Shown here piece by piece: positions 1-7,946 of a stretch of DNA of 64,000 nt. The notes under the pieces were generated by a model. It worked only from the letters and a program-made list of their open reading frames with translations. It had not been told where the DNA came from and searched no databases. The position numbers were made by a program, and so were the translations under genes. Location: contig NZ_JAGGNR010000011.1 of NCBI RefSeq assembly GCF_018614975.1, forward strand, positions 248,001 to 312,000, in the 5' to 3' direction. Source of the stretch: Paenibacillus polymyxa. Its GTDB lineage: Bacteria > Bacillota > Bacilli > Paenibacillales > Paenibacillaceae. Numbering within the stretch: the first letter of the stretch is position 1; each line of letters starts with the position of its first letter.

Positions 1-273
1 GACACCTTCACGCTGACCAATGCAGGTCGTTACTATATCTCATACAAAATAAGTCTGACAGCTGCACTTGCTATCCAATCTCGGGTTTTACTTAACGGTA
101 CAGCTATTCCAGCGAGTGTAGTATCTCCAGTACTTTCTCTCAGTCAGCTGCAGTCTGACTTTATGGTCACCGTTACCGCTGGTTCAACAATACAGTTACA
201 ATTATTCGGGCTTGTTGGCGCAGCCGTTCTTTCTCCTCCGGGAGCTACACTAAACATTATTCAGTTAAGTTAA
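1..273 (+). CDS. C-terminal end of a BclA-like exosporium/collagen-like glycoprotein (partial)
   Basis: The frame is open from base 1 and ends at TAA 271-273, giving the last 90 residues of a protein whose start lies outside the window. The sequence is rich in T, S, L and V. It carries the pattern of the BclA C-terminal trimerisation domain: FTLTNAGRYYISYKI near the start, RVLLNGTAIP in the middle, and VTAGSTIQLQL with a short hydrophobic end. In this family the domain follows a Gly-X-Y collagen-like region and sits at the spore surface. The collagen-like part is not visible here, so the call rests on the C-terminal domain alone. It converges on serA and shares the terminator between them. 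Confidence 0.6.
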   Translation, partial: DTFTLTNAGRYYISYKISLTAALAIQSRVLLNGTAIPASVVSPVLSLSQLQSDFMVTVTAGSTIQLQLFGLVGAAVLSPPGATLNIIQLS

Positions 274-319
274 ATTTTGTTTGCAAGCTTCATCACCGAT
301 ATTTCAGCGGGTACACAAC

Positions 320-351
320 AAAAAGAGACGGGAACCACGAGGGTCCGTCTC
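320..351 (-). terminator. Intrinsic terminator of serA, possibly bidirectional
   Basis: GAGACGG (325-331) pairs with CCGTCTC (345-351). On the minus strand the stem is followed by TTTTT (324-320), so it fits as the serA terminator. On the plus strand it is followed by a weaker pyrimidine stretch and could also end the exosporium gene. Confidence 0.8.
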
Positions 352-379
352 TCCTTATACATTATAAAAATAAGTTTGA

Positions 380-1975
380 TTATTCCAGAACAATTTCAAC
401 AGCAGTATTGATTTCAGGCAGCGCAGCAAGCTGCACAAGCACATCTTTTGGAACAGCTTTATCTACAGTCAGAATCATGATCGCTGCACCACCAATAATT
501 TTACGTCCAACCTGCATGGATGCAATGTTGACATCGTTTTGTCCAAGAAGGGTTCCTACACGTCCGATAATACCTGGTTTATCGTTATGGGAGATCAAGA
601 TTTGATGACTTTCCGGAGCGATATCTACCGGGAATTTGTCCAGACGAACAATACGTTCTCCATAACCTGCAAGCAACGTACCTGCTACACGGCGTTCCTC
701 AGCATCCTGAGTCGTAACCAATGTTACGGTAATCAGGTTAGTGAATCCTTTAGTTGCTGAGGTTTGGCTTACAACGACATTCAGATCACGGATTTTGGCC
801 AGATGCATGGAGTTGACGATGTTGGCTTCTCCACCCAAATGTCTGGCGAGAATCCCTTTCACAATGTAGCGAGTGAGAGGAGATGTATCTACCTCAGAAA
901 GTTCACCAGCATAGTCGATCCGAATCTCCTGCACTGCATTTTGTGTAATCTGTGCTGCAAAACTACCCAACGTTTCACCCAGTTTGAAATACGGCTGCAA
1001 TTTATTCATCACGGTTGGTGCAACAGCCGGCATGTTAACTGCGTTCTTGAACGGTTCATTGCGCAGAATATGAAGAACTTGTTCGGATACGTCAATCGCT
1101 ACGTTTTCTTGTGCCTCTACAGTGGATGCACCAAGGTGAGGTGTGACAATGATGCTAGGGTGATTCAGGAACGGGTGATCAGCGGCTGGCGGCTCGCTTT
1201 CGAATACGTCAAATGCTGCACCAGCAACAATATTTTGATCAATGGCTTCGACAAGTGCCATCTCATCTACAACTCCACCACGAGCACAGTTGATGATACG
1301 CATGCCTTTTTTCATCACTTCGAATTGTGGACGTGAAATCATATGCCGTGTTTCCGGAGTTAATGGCGTGTGAACGGTCATGAAGTCCGCATTGCGAATG
1401 ATATCATCTACACTAGCCAGCTTCACTTGCAGCTTCTCGGCACGCTCCTCCGTGAGGAATGGGTCGTAAGCGAGAATGTCCATTCCGAATGCTTTGGCGC
1501 GCTTGGCAACTTCACTACCGATCCGTCCCATACCCAGTACACCGAGCGTTTTATTTCTTAATTCCACGCCCAGGAAGGTTTTACGATCCCACGTACCCTG
1601 AATTGTCTTGGCGTATGCCTGAGGAATGTGTCGTGCCAATGCCATCATCATGGCAAACGTGTGCTCACAGGTTGTAATGGTATTGCCATCAGGTGCATTA
1701 ATAACGATGATACCGCGCTGTGTAGCAGCTTCCAGATCAATGTTATCCACACCAACACCTGCACGTCCGATCACCTTAAGGTTGGTACCAGCCGTCATAA
1801 TACGATCTGTAACACGAGTCTGACTGCGAACCAAGAGGGCATCATAATCACCAATAATGGCAACAAGTTCATCTTCACTAAGACCGGTTTTCTTCTCAAC
1901 AACAACATCATTTGCATCCACCAGTTGCTGGATACCCAGATCACTGATTGGGTCCGACACTAACACTTTGTACAT
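380..1975 (-). CDS. serA: D-3-phosphoglycerate dehydrogenase SerA
   Basis: This enzyme oxidises 3-phosphoglycerate to 3-phosphohydroxypyruvate, the first step of phosphorylated L-serine synthesis, in the cytoplasm. The 531-residue length is that of the long SerA form with an intervening domain and a C-terminal ACT domain. Visible motifs are [11 protein letters not shown] near 70-80, the NAD-binding GMGRIG at 148-153, the catalytic-Arg segment [10 protein letters not shown] near 230, and the His segment TPHLGAST near 280. The last ~75 residues, starting around the motif [15 protein letters not shown], form the ACT serine-binding regulatory domain. ATG is preceded by AAGGAGGAAG at good spacing. 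A T-box leader lies upstream on the same strand, so expression should respond to tRNA charging. Confidence 0.97.
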   Translation of the reverse strand: MYKVLVSDPISDLGIQQLVDANDVVVEKKTGLSEDELVAIIGDYDALLVRSQTRVTDRIMTAGTNLKVIGRAGVGVDNIDLEAATQRGIIVINAPDGNTITTCEHTFAMMMALARHIPQAYAKTIQGTWDRKTFLGVELRNKTLGVLGMGRIGSEVAKRAKAFGMDILAYDPFLTEERAEKLQVKLASVDDIIRNADFMTVHTPLTPETRHMISRPQFEVMKKGMRIINCARGGVVDEMALVEAIDQNIVAGAAFDVFESEPPAADHPFLNHPSIIVTPHLGASTVEAQENVAIDVSEQVLHILRNEPFKNAVNMPAVAPTVMNKLQPYFKLGETLGSFAAQITQNAVQEIRIDYAGELSEVDTSPLTRYIVKGILARHLGGEANIVNSMHLAKIRDLNVVVSQTSATKGFTNLITVTLVTTQDAEERRVAGTLLAGYGERIVRLDKFPVDIAPESHQILISHNDKPGIIGRVGTLLGQNDVNIASMQVGRKIIGGAAIMILTVDKAVPKDVLVQLAALPEINTAVEIVLE

Positions 1976-2142
1976 GGTTTCTTCCTCCTTAGGTATGTGT
2001 ATCTATATCGTCAAGGTCTGACCTCAGCGAAGAGGTGTTCCTTAAAACCAGGTTGTTTCTTCCTCCCAACAACGCGGTGTCGCAGCAGAGGGGGAAGGTG
2101 AAACAAATAGAGTGATCCCACAGATATCCTTTAAAATAAATC

Positions 2143-2417
2143 AAAAAACTCTCAATCCACATACTGCTTGCGCAATAAGGGACGAGAGTTGTCGTGGTAC
2201 CACCCTAATTCACCGCCGTTTCGCAACGACAGTCTTAGCGGTCAATGAAGACCGAAGAGGATAACGGGTCTAAACCGATTGCACCTACTCCAATTTCAAT
2301 GCAATAACTCAGGAGCGCTCAAGACCATTTGCCTGCCACCGATTCACACCTACCATCGGCTCTCTGTAAGACGAAGCAACGTCTTTTTTCCATCATCGTG
2401 TTTAACGTGACTAATTT
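2143..2417 (-). promoter_or_regulatory. T-box riboswitch leader of serA
   Basis: Read on the minus strand, the leader contains the canonical T-box AGGGTGGTACCACG (2206-2193). It is followed by an intrinsic terminator, AACTCTC (2190-2184 side) pairing with GAGAGTT (2153-2147 side) and then TTTTTT. The 5' part shows the Stem I pattern AGAGAGCCGATGG and GGTGTGAATCGG. A candidate specifier codon AGC (Ser) sits at 2319-2317, just before CTCCTGAGT. By family knowledge, uncharged tRNA pairs with the specifier and the T-box, stabilises the antiterminator and turns serA on. The serine assignment is inferred from position and from the gene controlled. The bulge TGGT would pair best with a discriminator A, or with G by wobble. 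Confidence 0.9.
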
Positions 2418-2423
2418 TTTCAT

Positions 2424-2453
2424 AATGTATCATGGCTGACATGAGCATGTCAA
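2424..2453 (-). promoter_or_regulatory. Sigma-A promoter of the serA T-box leader
   Basis: On the minus strand TTGACA (2453-2448) is followed after 18 nt by TACATT (2429-2424). Transcription would start near 2417, immediately before the T-box Stem I. Confidence 0.7.
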
Positions 2454-2650
2454 TAGGCTTAAATGTTTTAAATTGTTTTGCAGGTGTCTTTAGATTCATA
2501 CATAAACAGAGTCACCATAAGTAATACAATAGTGAATATAACTACCACAAGAAGATGGAAAGTAAGCTGTTTGGTGAACTGGATTTTACTGCTTTAATGA
2601 AGTAATGGCACGGACATAAAACCAGGACTTGGGGCAGGTCTTGAACCTAT

Positions 2651-2679
2651 TTGGTTTTTTGGCTATCATTTAGTATACT
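2651..2679 (+). promoter_or_regulatory. Candidate sigma-A promoter for the CPBP protease operon
   Basis: TTGGTT (2651-2656), a 17-nt spacer and TATACT (2674-2679) lie about 60 nt before the ATG at 2741. The stretch between this promoter and the serA promoter (2454-2650) contains no gene that I can see. Confidence 0.5.
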
Positions 2680-2740
2680 ATCCGATTGGACAACGTAATT
2701 GTTATCCATCAAATTTAACTCAAGAGGACAGACGCATCCG

Positions 2741-3334
2741 ATGAAAAAATTCAAGTTTCCCAAGTTCAAGATTCAGAAGGCTGAGCCACAGCAGCTTACC
2801 GAGCGTTTGCTTTTGATCAATCTATACTTTACACAAGGTCTGACACTGATTATCGGAGTTGTGTGGATCTTGTTGCAGAAACGAAACTTGTTAGATGTAC
2901 TCGCATGGCCTGACAATTACCAATTTATCTGGTGGGGTTTTGGTCTTGCAGGTATTATGCTTGTTATGGACTTGGTACTGTCGTATGTTATACCTCAGGA
3001 AAGCATGGATGACGGTGGAATTAACGAGATGCTTTTCCGTGGGCGTCCGATCTGGCACATTGTATGTATAGCAGCCATTGTTGCTGTGTGTGAGGAATTA
3101 TTATTCCGTGGAGCCATCCAACACGCCATTGGTCCTTACTGGACAAGTATTTTATTTGCAGTTATCCATATTCGTTATTTGCGCCACTGGATTCCAACAG
3201 GCTGGGTGTTTGTCTCAAGTTATGGATTGGGTTGGATTTACATGCAATCCGGCACATTATGGGCGCCTATATTATGTCACTTTATTATTGATTTGGTGTC
3301 CGGATTAGCGATACGTTTTCGGAGGGGATCATGA
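2741..3334 (+). CDS. CPBP family intramembrane metalloprotease (CAAX protease and bacteriocin-processing family)
   Basis: The 197-residue protein has several hydrophobic membrane segments and the three motifs of the CPBP (Abi/CAAX) family: EELLFR (EExxxR) near residue 123, FAVIH (FxxxH) near 145, and HFIID (HxxxD) near the C-terminus. Family members are membrane metalloproteases or related membrane proteins; the substrate here is unknown. ATG 2741 was chosen because AGAGGA precedes it. A TTG 42 nt upstream in frame lacks a ribosome binding site. The stop overlaps the start of the next gene by 4 nt (ATGA), so the two are translated together. Confidence 0.85.
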   Translation: MKKFKFPKFKIQKAEPQQLTERLLLINLYFTQGLTLIIGVVWILLQKRNLLDVLAWPDNYQFIWWGFGLAGIMLVMDLVLSYVIPQESMDDGGINEMLFRGRPIWHIVCIAAIVAVCEELLFRGAIQHAIGPYWTSILFAVIHIRYLRHWIPTGWVFVSSYGLGWIYMQSGTLWAPILCHFIIDLVSGLAIRFRRGS

Positions 3335-3783
3335 ATCAGCCATTAAGTAGAATGAAGACATATGGCAGTCAGCGCCATCGTCAATCGGATAAAAAAGAGA
3401 CATCCGAGCGTCAGGTGGTTTCTCAAGTAAGCATCGTTGCTGAAACGGCAGCAGCTGCTGAGGTTGGCGGAATCACACCAGTTACTTCCGTTACTTTACC
3501 TAGATCACAGCGGAAGCCCTATACAGAAAAGCTGGAAAGTCCAGTACTTCCTCAAAGGGCACCATCACGCTCCAAAAAAACGCCAAAATCAACGGAAGAA
3601 TCGATCCCCGAAGCGGGTTCGCTTCCTACACGAACAGAATTACATCCTTCACGTCGGCTAAAATTGAGCAAAAGGTTTGTCAATTCACTCATTTTTATTT
3701 TTGTCATGTTAACGATTAGTCTGGTTTGGTGGGGGGTTGAAGGGGCACCCGCTCTGAATACGTTCCTTCCCTTGCCGTGGTAA
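3331..3783 (+). CDS. Unknown protein with a basic, disordered N-terminus and one C-terminal membrane segment
   Basis: The 150-residue protein is not recognised. Residues 1-110 are polar, rich in K, R, S, P and E, and look disordered. One hydrophobic helix follows near 118-137 (FVNSLIFIFVMLTISLVWW), leaving a short tail, so it is probably tail-anchored. It overlaps the CPBP protease gene by ATGA and the following phosphoesterase gene by one base in TAATG. The three genes form a tight operon and may act together at the membrane. It could be a substrate or partner of the upstream protease, but nothing in the sequence proves this. Confidence 0.7.
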   Translation: MNQPLSRMKTYGSQRHRQSDKKETSERQVVSQVSIVAETAAAAEVGGITPVTSVTLPRSQRKPYTEKLESPVLPQRAPSRSKKTPKSTEESIPEAGSLPTRTELHPSRRLKLSKRFVNSLIFIFVMLTISLVWWGVEGAPALNTFLPLPW

Positions 3784-4610
3784 TGCTTTTACTCGAATGT
3801 TTAATCATTTTGATAGGAGTTTTAGTACTTTTTCATATGTGGCGTGAAGCCCATCTTCATCAAATGATTGAAGAAGAGGTTGAAGTGCCTCATCTGCCAA
3901 CATCCTTTGACGGGGCTATGATTTTGTATGTATCCGACACTCACAAGCGCAAGCTGAAGCAGAAGGATCTGGAAAAATTTAAAAACAAGGTGGACTGGGT
4001 TCTCATCGGTGGGGATGTTGCGGAAAAAGGAATCTCATGGTCTTTGGTTAGACATAACATGAAAATTTTATCAAACATTGCTCCTTCTTTTACAGTGTAT
4101 GGCAACCATGACAAGCGGGCTGGTACCGCTCAACTTGCGCGAATTCTTCGGGAATCGGGCGTTAAGCTCCTGCAGGATAATGTGGAATATCTGCAAAGGG
4201 GCAACGACAGATTGAGCCTGATCGGTATAGACTATCGTTCCAAACAGGGCGATGTATTACTACAGCAGATTGGTAACCGTTTCTGCAAAATTGCTATCGT
4301 TCATGATCCTTTGCAGGCCCTTCGCTTGGAAGAAAATGCAGATCTTATTTTAAGCGGTCATACACATGGCGGACAATTAGTTTTACCATTTTTCGGACCT
4401 GTGTTCCTGAGCAAAGCGTATCGTCCCGTATCTAATGGGTGGTACTCCCTGAAGCGCAATGCCGAGGACGTTCATCAAGAAGGCAAAATGCTTGTTAGCA
4501 GAGGATACGGTACAAATCATCTTCCTCTCCGACTAGGTTGTCCTGCGGAGATGCATATCATCACGTTAAGAGTGCCCGCGGAAAAAGCACTCACAGAGAA
4601 ACAGCCTTGA
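3783..4610 (+). CDS. Membrane-anchored calcineurin-like metallophosphoesterase
   Basis: An N-terminal hydrophobic segment (residues 1-20) is followed by a calcineurin-like phosphoesterase domain with all metal-binding motifs in order: SDTH, GGDV, YGNHDK, VHDP and SGHTHGGQL. These coordinate a dinuclear metal centre that hydrolyses phosphate esters. Related membrane-bound proteins (YkuE/YpbG-like) act on lipid or nucleotide phosphates; the substrate here is not known. The start ATG overlaps the upstream stop as TAATG; a GTG 6 nt earlier is possible. The gene ends inside the stem of its terminator. Confidence 0.85.
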   Translation: MLLLECLIILIGVLVLFHMWREAHLHQMIEEEVEVPHLPTSFDGAMILYVSDTHKRKLKQKDLEKFKNKVDWVLIGGDVAEKGISWSLVRHNMKILSNIAPSFTVYGNHDKRAGTAQLARILRESGVKLLQDNVEYLQRGNDRLSLIGIDYRSKQGDVLLQQIGNRFCKIAIVHDPLQALRLEENADLILSGHTHGGQLVLPFFGPVFLSKAYRPVSNGWYSLKRNAEDVHQEGKMLVSRGYGTNHLPLRLGCPAEMHIITLRVPAEKALTEKQP

Positions 4611-4638
4611 TCCATCGGATCAAGGCTGTTTCATTTTA
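4601..4638 (+). terminator. Intrinsic terminator overlapping the phosphoesterase stop codon
   Basis: ACAGCCTTGATCC (4601-4613) and GGATCAAGGCTGT (4617-4629) form a perfect 13-bp stem with a 3-nt loop, followed by TTCATTTT. The stop codon TGA 4608-4610 is inside the stem. The operon converges here with the polysaccharide deacetylase gene. Confidence 0.85.
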
Positions 4639-4654
4639 TGCGCAAAACTACAAT

Positions 4655-5551
4655 TTAACGAGCTTCCAATTCTATTGCACGCGGATCAACAAAGGAATAG
4701 CCTTTCTTTTCAAGCTTGGTCAGCAACTCATCCAATGCTTCAACCGTCCATGGCAACTCATGCATCAAAATATTGCTTCCGGGATTTAACTGGTCCAGTA
4801 CATTTTGGATGACTTTTTCCGGTTTGTCTTTGGTGCTTTTATCCCAATCGAGCGAACCATTAGACCAAGTCATATATAACATGCCATTTTTCTTCACAGC
4901 AGCCTTCAGTGCATCATTTCCCGACCCAAAAGGTGGACGGAAGAATTGCGGTTCCTCACCAATGGTATCCTTCACTATTTTTTGGACATCTGTAACCTGT
5001 TTTGCCGCCTCAGCGGTTGACATTTTTTTGAGATCCTCATGATCCCAGGCATGATTGCCTACAATCTGACCCCGTTCATGTATGAGTTTGAGCAATTCCG
5101 GATGGCTTTTCACCCGATATCCATTGACGAAAAATATCGCTTTAGCATTATGTTTATCTAAAGTGTCGATCAGAGAAGTAATCATTTTTTCTTCTTTGGG
5201 TCCATCATCGAAAGTTAACAAGACCACTTTGTTTGGGCTCGCTTCATCGTTTGGTTTAATATAATAATTTTCATTCATATGATACGTCTTTTCCACTTTC
5301 TCTTCTGTAGAAACCTTCTCCGAAGATTCAGGTTCTTCTTCTGTCGCAGTTGAATCTTCGGTTGATGGCTCGGGCACACCAGTTCCGGATTCTCCTGTTT
5401 CAGTTGGGTTAGAGTTACCTTGCTCTTCATGAACCGTGGTAGTTGATTCGCCTGCTGGTGCGGAATTATCAGATGTTTTTTCTTCCGCTGTCCCACAAGC
5501 TGACAGCAGCAAACTTGCAGCAATGATCAATGCGGCGGTATGTCTGAACAT
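4655..5551 (-). CDS. Polysaccharide deacetylase (NodB-domain) lipoprotein
   Basis: The 298-residue precursor starts with a lipoprotein signal ending in LLSAC (Cys 19). A ~75-residue linker rich in T, S, E and P follows, then a NodB homology domain. Motif 1 TFDDGP supplies the catalytic base and metal Asp, motif 2 is NHAWDH, and motif 3 is RPPFGSG. Family members deacetylate N-acetylglucosamine or muramic acid in peptidoglycan or chitin-like polymers outside the cell. The acidic linker probably spans the wall. The gene is transcribed toward the phosphoesterase and away from the small gene at 5646. Confidence 0.9.
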   Translation of the reverse strand: MFRHTAALIIAASLLLSACGTAEEKTSDNSAPAGESTTTVHEEQGNSNPTETGESGTGVPEPSTEDSTATEEEPESSEKVSTEEKVEKTYHMNENYYIKPNDEASPNKVVLLTFDDGPKEEKMITSLIDTLDKHNAKAIFFVNGYRVKSHPELLKLIHERGQIVGNHAWDHEDLKKMSTAEAAKQVTDVQKIVKDTIGEEPQFFRPPFGSGNDALKAAVKKNGMLYMTWSNGSLDWDKSTKDKPEKVIQNVLDQLNPGSNILMHELPWTVEALDELLTKLEKKGYSFVDPRAIELEAR

Positions 5552-5582
5552 GATTTCAACTCGCTTTCCTGTATTTATACGG

Positions 5583-5598
5583 AATGAGATCGCTCATT
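5583..5598. repeat. Short inverted repeat in a divergent intergenic region
   Basis: AATGAG (5583-5588), ATCG, CTCATT (5593-5598). It lies between the divergent deacetylase and the small gene at 5646 and could be an operator or a hairpin in the leader. No matching regulator is recognised. Confidence 0.3.
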
Positions 5599-5645
5599 AC
5601 CGCAAACACTAAATATGATTTTAACACTTGAAGGAGGTTGGTGTA

Positions 5646-5999
5646 ATGAAGACGTCATCCTTTTTTTGGGGCATTGTTATTGGTGTTGCAGCCAGTTCAT
5701 GGCTGTCCAAAGGCAAATTGCCCATGATGTCATCGGGTTCATCACGAAATATGATGGATCAGGCAAAACATAAGATGATGGAAATGACTTTCCCGGGTAT
5801 GGACGGGTTCACAAGCAAGCAAAATCAACATGGTGAATCCCACAAAAATCCTGCAGCAAAGACCGCAAGAGCAATCACACCACAGGAAAAAGAAGCGAAT
5901 ATGAGCATGCTCAAAGATTTTATTCGCACCAATCCCGATGTGAAGCATGAAGTAGAGCAAATTTTAAGTCAAACAAACACAACAGTACCGGGTTTATAA
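5646..5999 (+). CDS. Small unknown protein with an N-terminal membrane segment
   Basis: The 117-residue protein is not recognised. Residues 4-20 (SFFWGIVIGVAASSWLS) form one hydrophobic segment that could be an anchor or uncleaved signal. The rest is polar and Met-rich (MMSS, MMDQ, MMEM), and the C-terminal 40 residues are probably helical. A strong GGAGGT lies 8 nt before ATG 5646, which decides the start over a TTG at 5628. It is a single-gene unit bounded by its own terminator. Confidence 0.7.
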   Translation: MKTSSFFWGIVIGVAASSWLSKGKLPMMSSGSSRNMMDQAKHKMMEMTFPGMDGFTSKQNQHGESHKNPAAKTARAITPQEKEANMSMLKDFIRTNPDVKHEVEQILSQTNTTVPGL

Positions 6000-6016
6000 A
6001 CCAAAACCTCCAATTA

Positions 6017-6060
6017 GAATCATCCACAGTCTGGATTGGCTGTGGAATGATTCTTTTTTT
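6017..6060 (+). terminator. Intrinsic terminator
   Basis: GAATCATCCACAG (6017-6029) pairs with CTGTGGAATGATTC (6040-6053) and is followed by TTTTTTT. It ends the small gene at 5646-5999. Confidence 0.9.
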
Positions 6061-6186
6061 GTCGATTTTACTTCGTGCATTTAGAGGTATAAAATGATAA
6101 CATAACTACATAGATTTATTTTCAGCACATATTGTTTTGTGCTTCATAATCTGTTATAAGACTTGCTTATAAAGGGGAGATCCTGT

Positions 6187-6801
6187 ATGAAAATAGAACG
6201 ACTAAGTCACGATAAGATACGGATTTTCCTGACCTTTGACGATCTGAGCGAGCGCGGAATACAAAAAGAAGATATGTGGCAGGAAATACCTAAGGTTCAT
6301 GAACTGTTCACTGAAATGATGGATCAGGCCTATTCCGAACTTGGATTTGATGCCACAGGTCCACTCGCTGTCGAAGTATTCGCACTTCCCGCTCAAGGGA
6401 TGGTTGTCATTGTCACACGTGGAAAATATGATCCGCAACAATATGGTTTAGGTCATGAAGATGATCTTCCTGAAGAAGTATATGAAATGGAAGTTACACT
6501 CGAGCAAAGCGATTCCATCGTTTATGCATTCAAGGACTTTGAAGTGCTCATTGAAGCTGCACATATGTTGCGTCAGCATGTTACGGATGCTGGGAGACTT
6601 TATTCTTATAAAGACAAGTGGTTCTTGCATTTGGAGCCTGATGAGGTAGATTCCATCAAACATGCGGCATTGATTGCCTTGCTTGCTGAATTTGGTGAAG
6701 GCTCCTCAGTTACTCCGGCAGTTATGGAAGAGTATGGTAAGGTTGTTATTCCTGCACAAGCGATTGATGTTATCTGCACCCACTTCAAACGCCAGGATTA
6801 A
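6187..6801 (+). CDS. mecA: Adaptor protein MecA
   Basis: MecA is the cytoplasmic adaptor that delivers substrates such as ComK to the ClpC-ClpP protease and activates ClpC assembly. The 204-residue length and the N-terminal MKIERLSHDKIRIFLTFDDL are typical of the MecA/YpbH family. The acidic linker EDDLPEEVYEMEV separates the substrate-binding N-domain from the ClpC-binding C-domain (residues ~115-204). ATG 6187 is preceded by AAAGGGGAG; an in-frame TTG 24 nt upstream has no such site. MecA and YpbH are paralogues, so the exact one is inferred. No competence genes are adjacent. Confidence 0.9.
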   Translation: MKIERLSHDKIRIFLTFDDLSERGIQKEDMWQEIPKVHELFTEMMDQAYSELGFDATGPLAVEVFALPAQGMVVIVTRGKYDPQQYGLGHEDDLPEEVYEMEVTLEQSDSIVYAFKDFEVLIEAAHMLRQHVTDAGRLYSYKDKWFLHLEPDEVDSIKHAALIALLAEFGEGSSVTPAVMEEYGKVVIPAQAIDVICTHFKRQD

Positions 6802-6844
6802 TCTCTAGTTGTAATCGCGTCTTTAGTCAGAGGAGGGAATTTCG

Positions 6845-7540
6845 GTGCTTTTGTTTTCGGTCTTAGCGGCAGCAGTTGCTCCGGGTCTCGCCTTGTTAAC
6901 ATACTTTTACCTGAAAGACCGTTATGATTATGAGCCACTTCATATGGTATTGCGGGTTTTCCTCATGGGGATTCTGATGGTACTGCCTGTGATGATTATT
7001 CAGCGTGGCATGATGATGTGGCTCGGGGATAATCCTTATCTTGAGGCTATTCTGATCTCAGGTGGTGTGGAGGAATTCGTTAAATGGTTCGTACTTTATC
7101 ATATCATCTATAATCACACCGAATTTGATGAGCCGTATGACGGGATCTTATATGCAGTCGCTGTTTCACTTGGATTTGCCACTGTTGAGAATGTGTTGTA
7201 TGCCTTTGCGGGGAATGCATCCGTCTCAGCCATGTTCCTTCGGGCACTGCTCCCTGTGTCAGGGCACGCTATGTTCGCAGTAATCATGGGTTATTACATG
7301 GGTAAAGCCAAGTTTATCGGTGGTAAGAAAAAGCGGTGGTATCTGGTGCTGTCTCTGGTTTTACCTTTTTTCTGGCATGCATTGTACGATGTCATCATGA
7401 ACACCATGGTGAATCATTGGTTGTGGTTTATAGCGCCGCTAATGGCGGGCCTGTGGTATGGGGCAATGGGTAAAATCACACGAGCTAATAACCGTTCTCC
7501 TTTTCGTTTTGTGAAGCGGGAGGAAGAGGTTAAATTATAA
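6845..7540 (+). CDS. prsW: PrsW family intramembrane metalloprotease
   Basis: The 231-residue protein has about seven membrane segments and the PrsW motifs EEFVKW (EExxK type), FDEPYDGI, a following F-x-x-x-E-N segment, and SGHAMF with the conserved His. In B. subtilis PrsW makes the first cut in the anti-sigma factor RsiW in response to cell envelope stress. Whether the substrate here is RsiW or another membrane protein is not shown. The start is GTG 6845, preceded by AGGAGGGAA. It lies directly upstream of ypeB as in Bacillus, except that sleB is not between them. Confidence 0.92.
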   Translation: MLLFSVLAAAVAPGLALLTYFYLKDRYDYEPLHMVLRVFLMGILMVLPVMIIQRGMMMWLGDNPYLEAILISGGVEEFVKWFVLYHIIYNHTEFDEPYDGILYAVAVSLGFATVENVLYAFAGNASVSAMFLRALLPVSGHAMFAVIMGYYMGKAKFIGGKKKRWYLVLSLVLPFFWHALYDVIMNTMVNHWLWFIAPLMAGLWYGAMGKITRANNRSPFRFVKREEEVKL

Positions 7541-7548
7541 AAATACGG

Positions 7549-7610
7549 ACACACTGGTGGACATAAAGCGCATATTGCGCCTATGGCTCCGGTGTGTTTT
7601 TATTTTTATA
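7549..7610 (+). terminator. Intrinsic terminator after prsW
   Basis: ACACACTGG (7549-7557) pairs with CCGGTGTGT (7589-7597), with an inner GCGC/GCGC stem, followed by TTTTTATTTTT. It isolates prsW from the downstream genes. Confidence 0.85.
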
Positions 7611-7654
7611 GCTAAACTCCCGGGGAATGAACAACAGAAACGGAGATCGTTGTG

Positions 7655-7825
7655 ATGAGAATTAAAATTAAAATCAGATGTAAACAATGCGGTGAACGAT
7701 TTACATTACGAGGCAAGAAAGAACGGGGCCGGATTGAGACGGGATTCAAGCAGTGCCTCTGTGATAACAGAGACCAGTTCGAAATTGAAGAAGAGGGCAT
7801 GGCAACTGGGATTCAGCTGAATTAA
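7655..7825 (+). CDS. 56-residue Cys-rich small protein, possible zinc ribbon
   Basis: ATG 7655 to TAA 7825 encodes a basic N-terminus (MRIKIKIRCKQCGERF) with CKQC at residues 9-12 and CLC at 34-36, then an acidic tail. Four Cys in a CxxC...CxC arrangement suggest a metal-binding ribbon. GGAG lies 9 nt before the ATG. No function is known to me. It occupies the place between prsW and ypeB where Bacillus species carry sleB. A strong AAAGGAGG (7823-7830) just after it has no start codon at useful distance. Confidence 0.6.
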   Translation: MRIKIKIRCKQCGERFTLRGKKERGRIETGFKQCLCDNRDQFEIEEEGMATGIQLN

Positions 7826-7946
7826 AAGGAGGACCCAAACGGTACTTTAGCAGCCTGCTTGTGTAAGGACTGGAAATCGCATGCATAAGAGATCTTTCTT
7901 CGATCCACAATAGAGGTAGTGGTTTAGAAGAAAGGAGACTCTACCG

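Noticed and set aside
7882..7912. Sigma-G promoter for ypeB (TGCATA and CACAATA)
   Set aside because: Both elements match the consensus poorly; expected from biology but not supported enough by the sequence.
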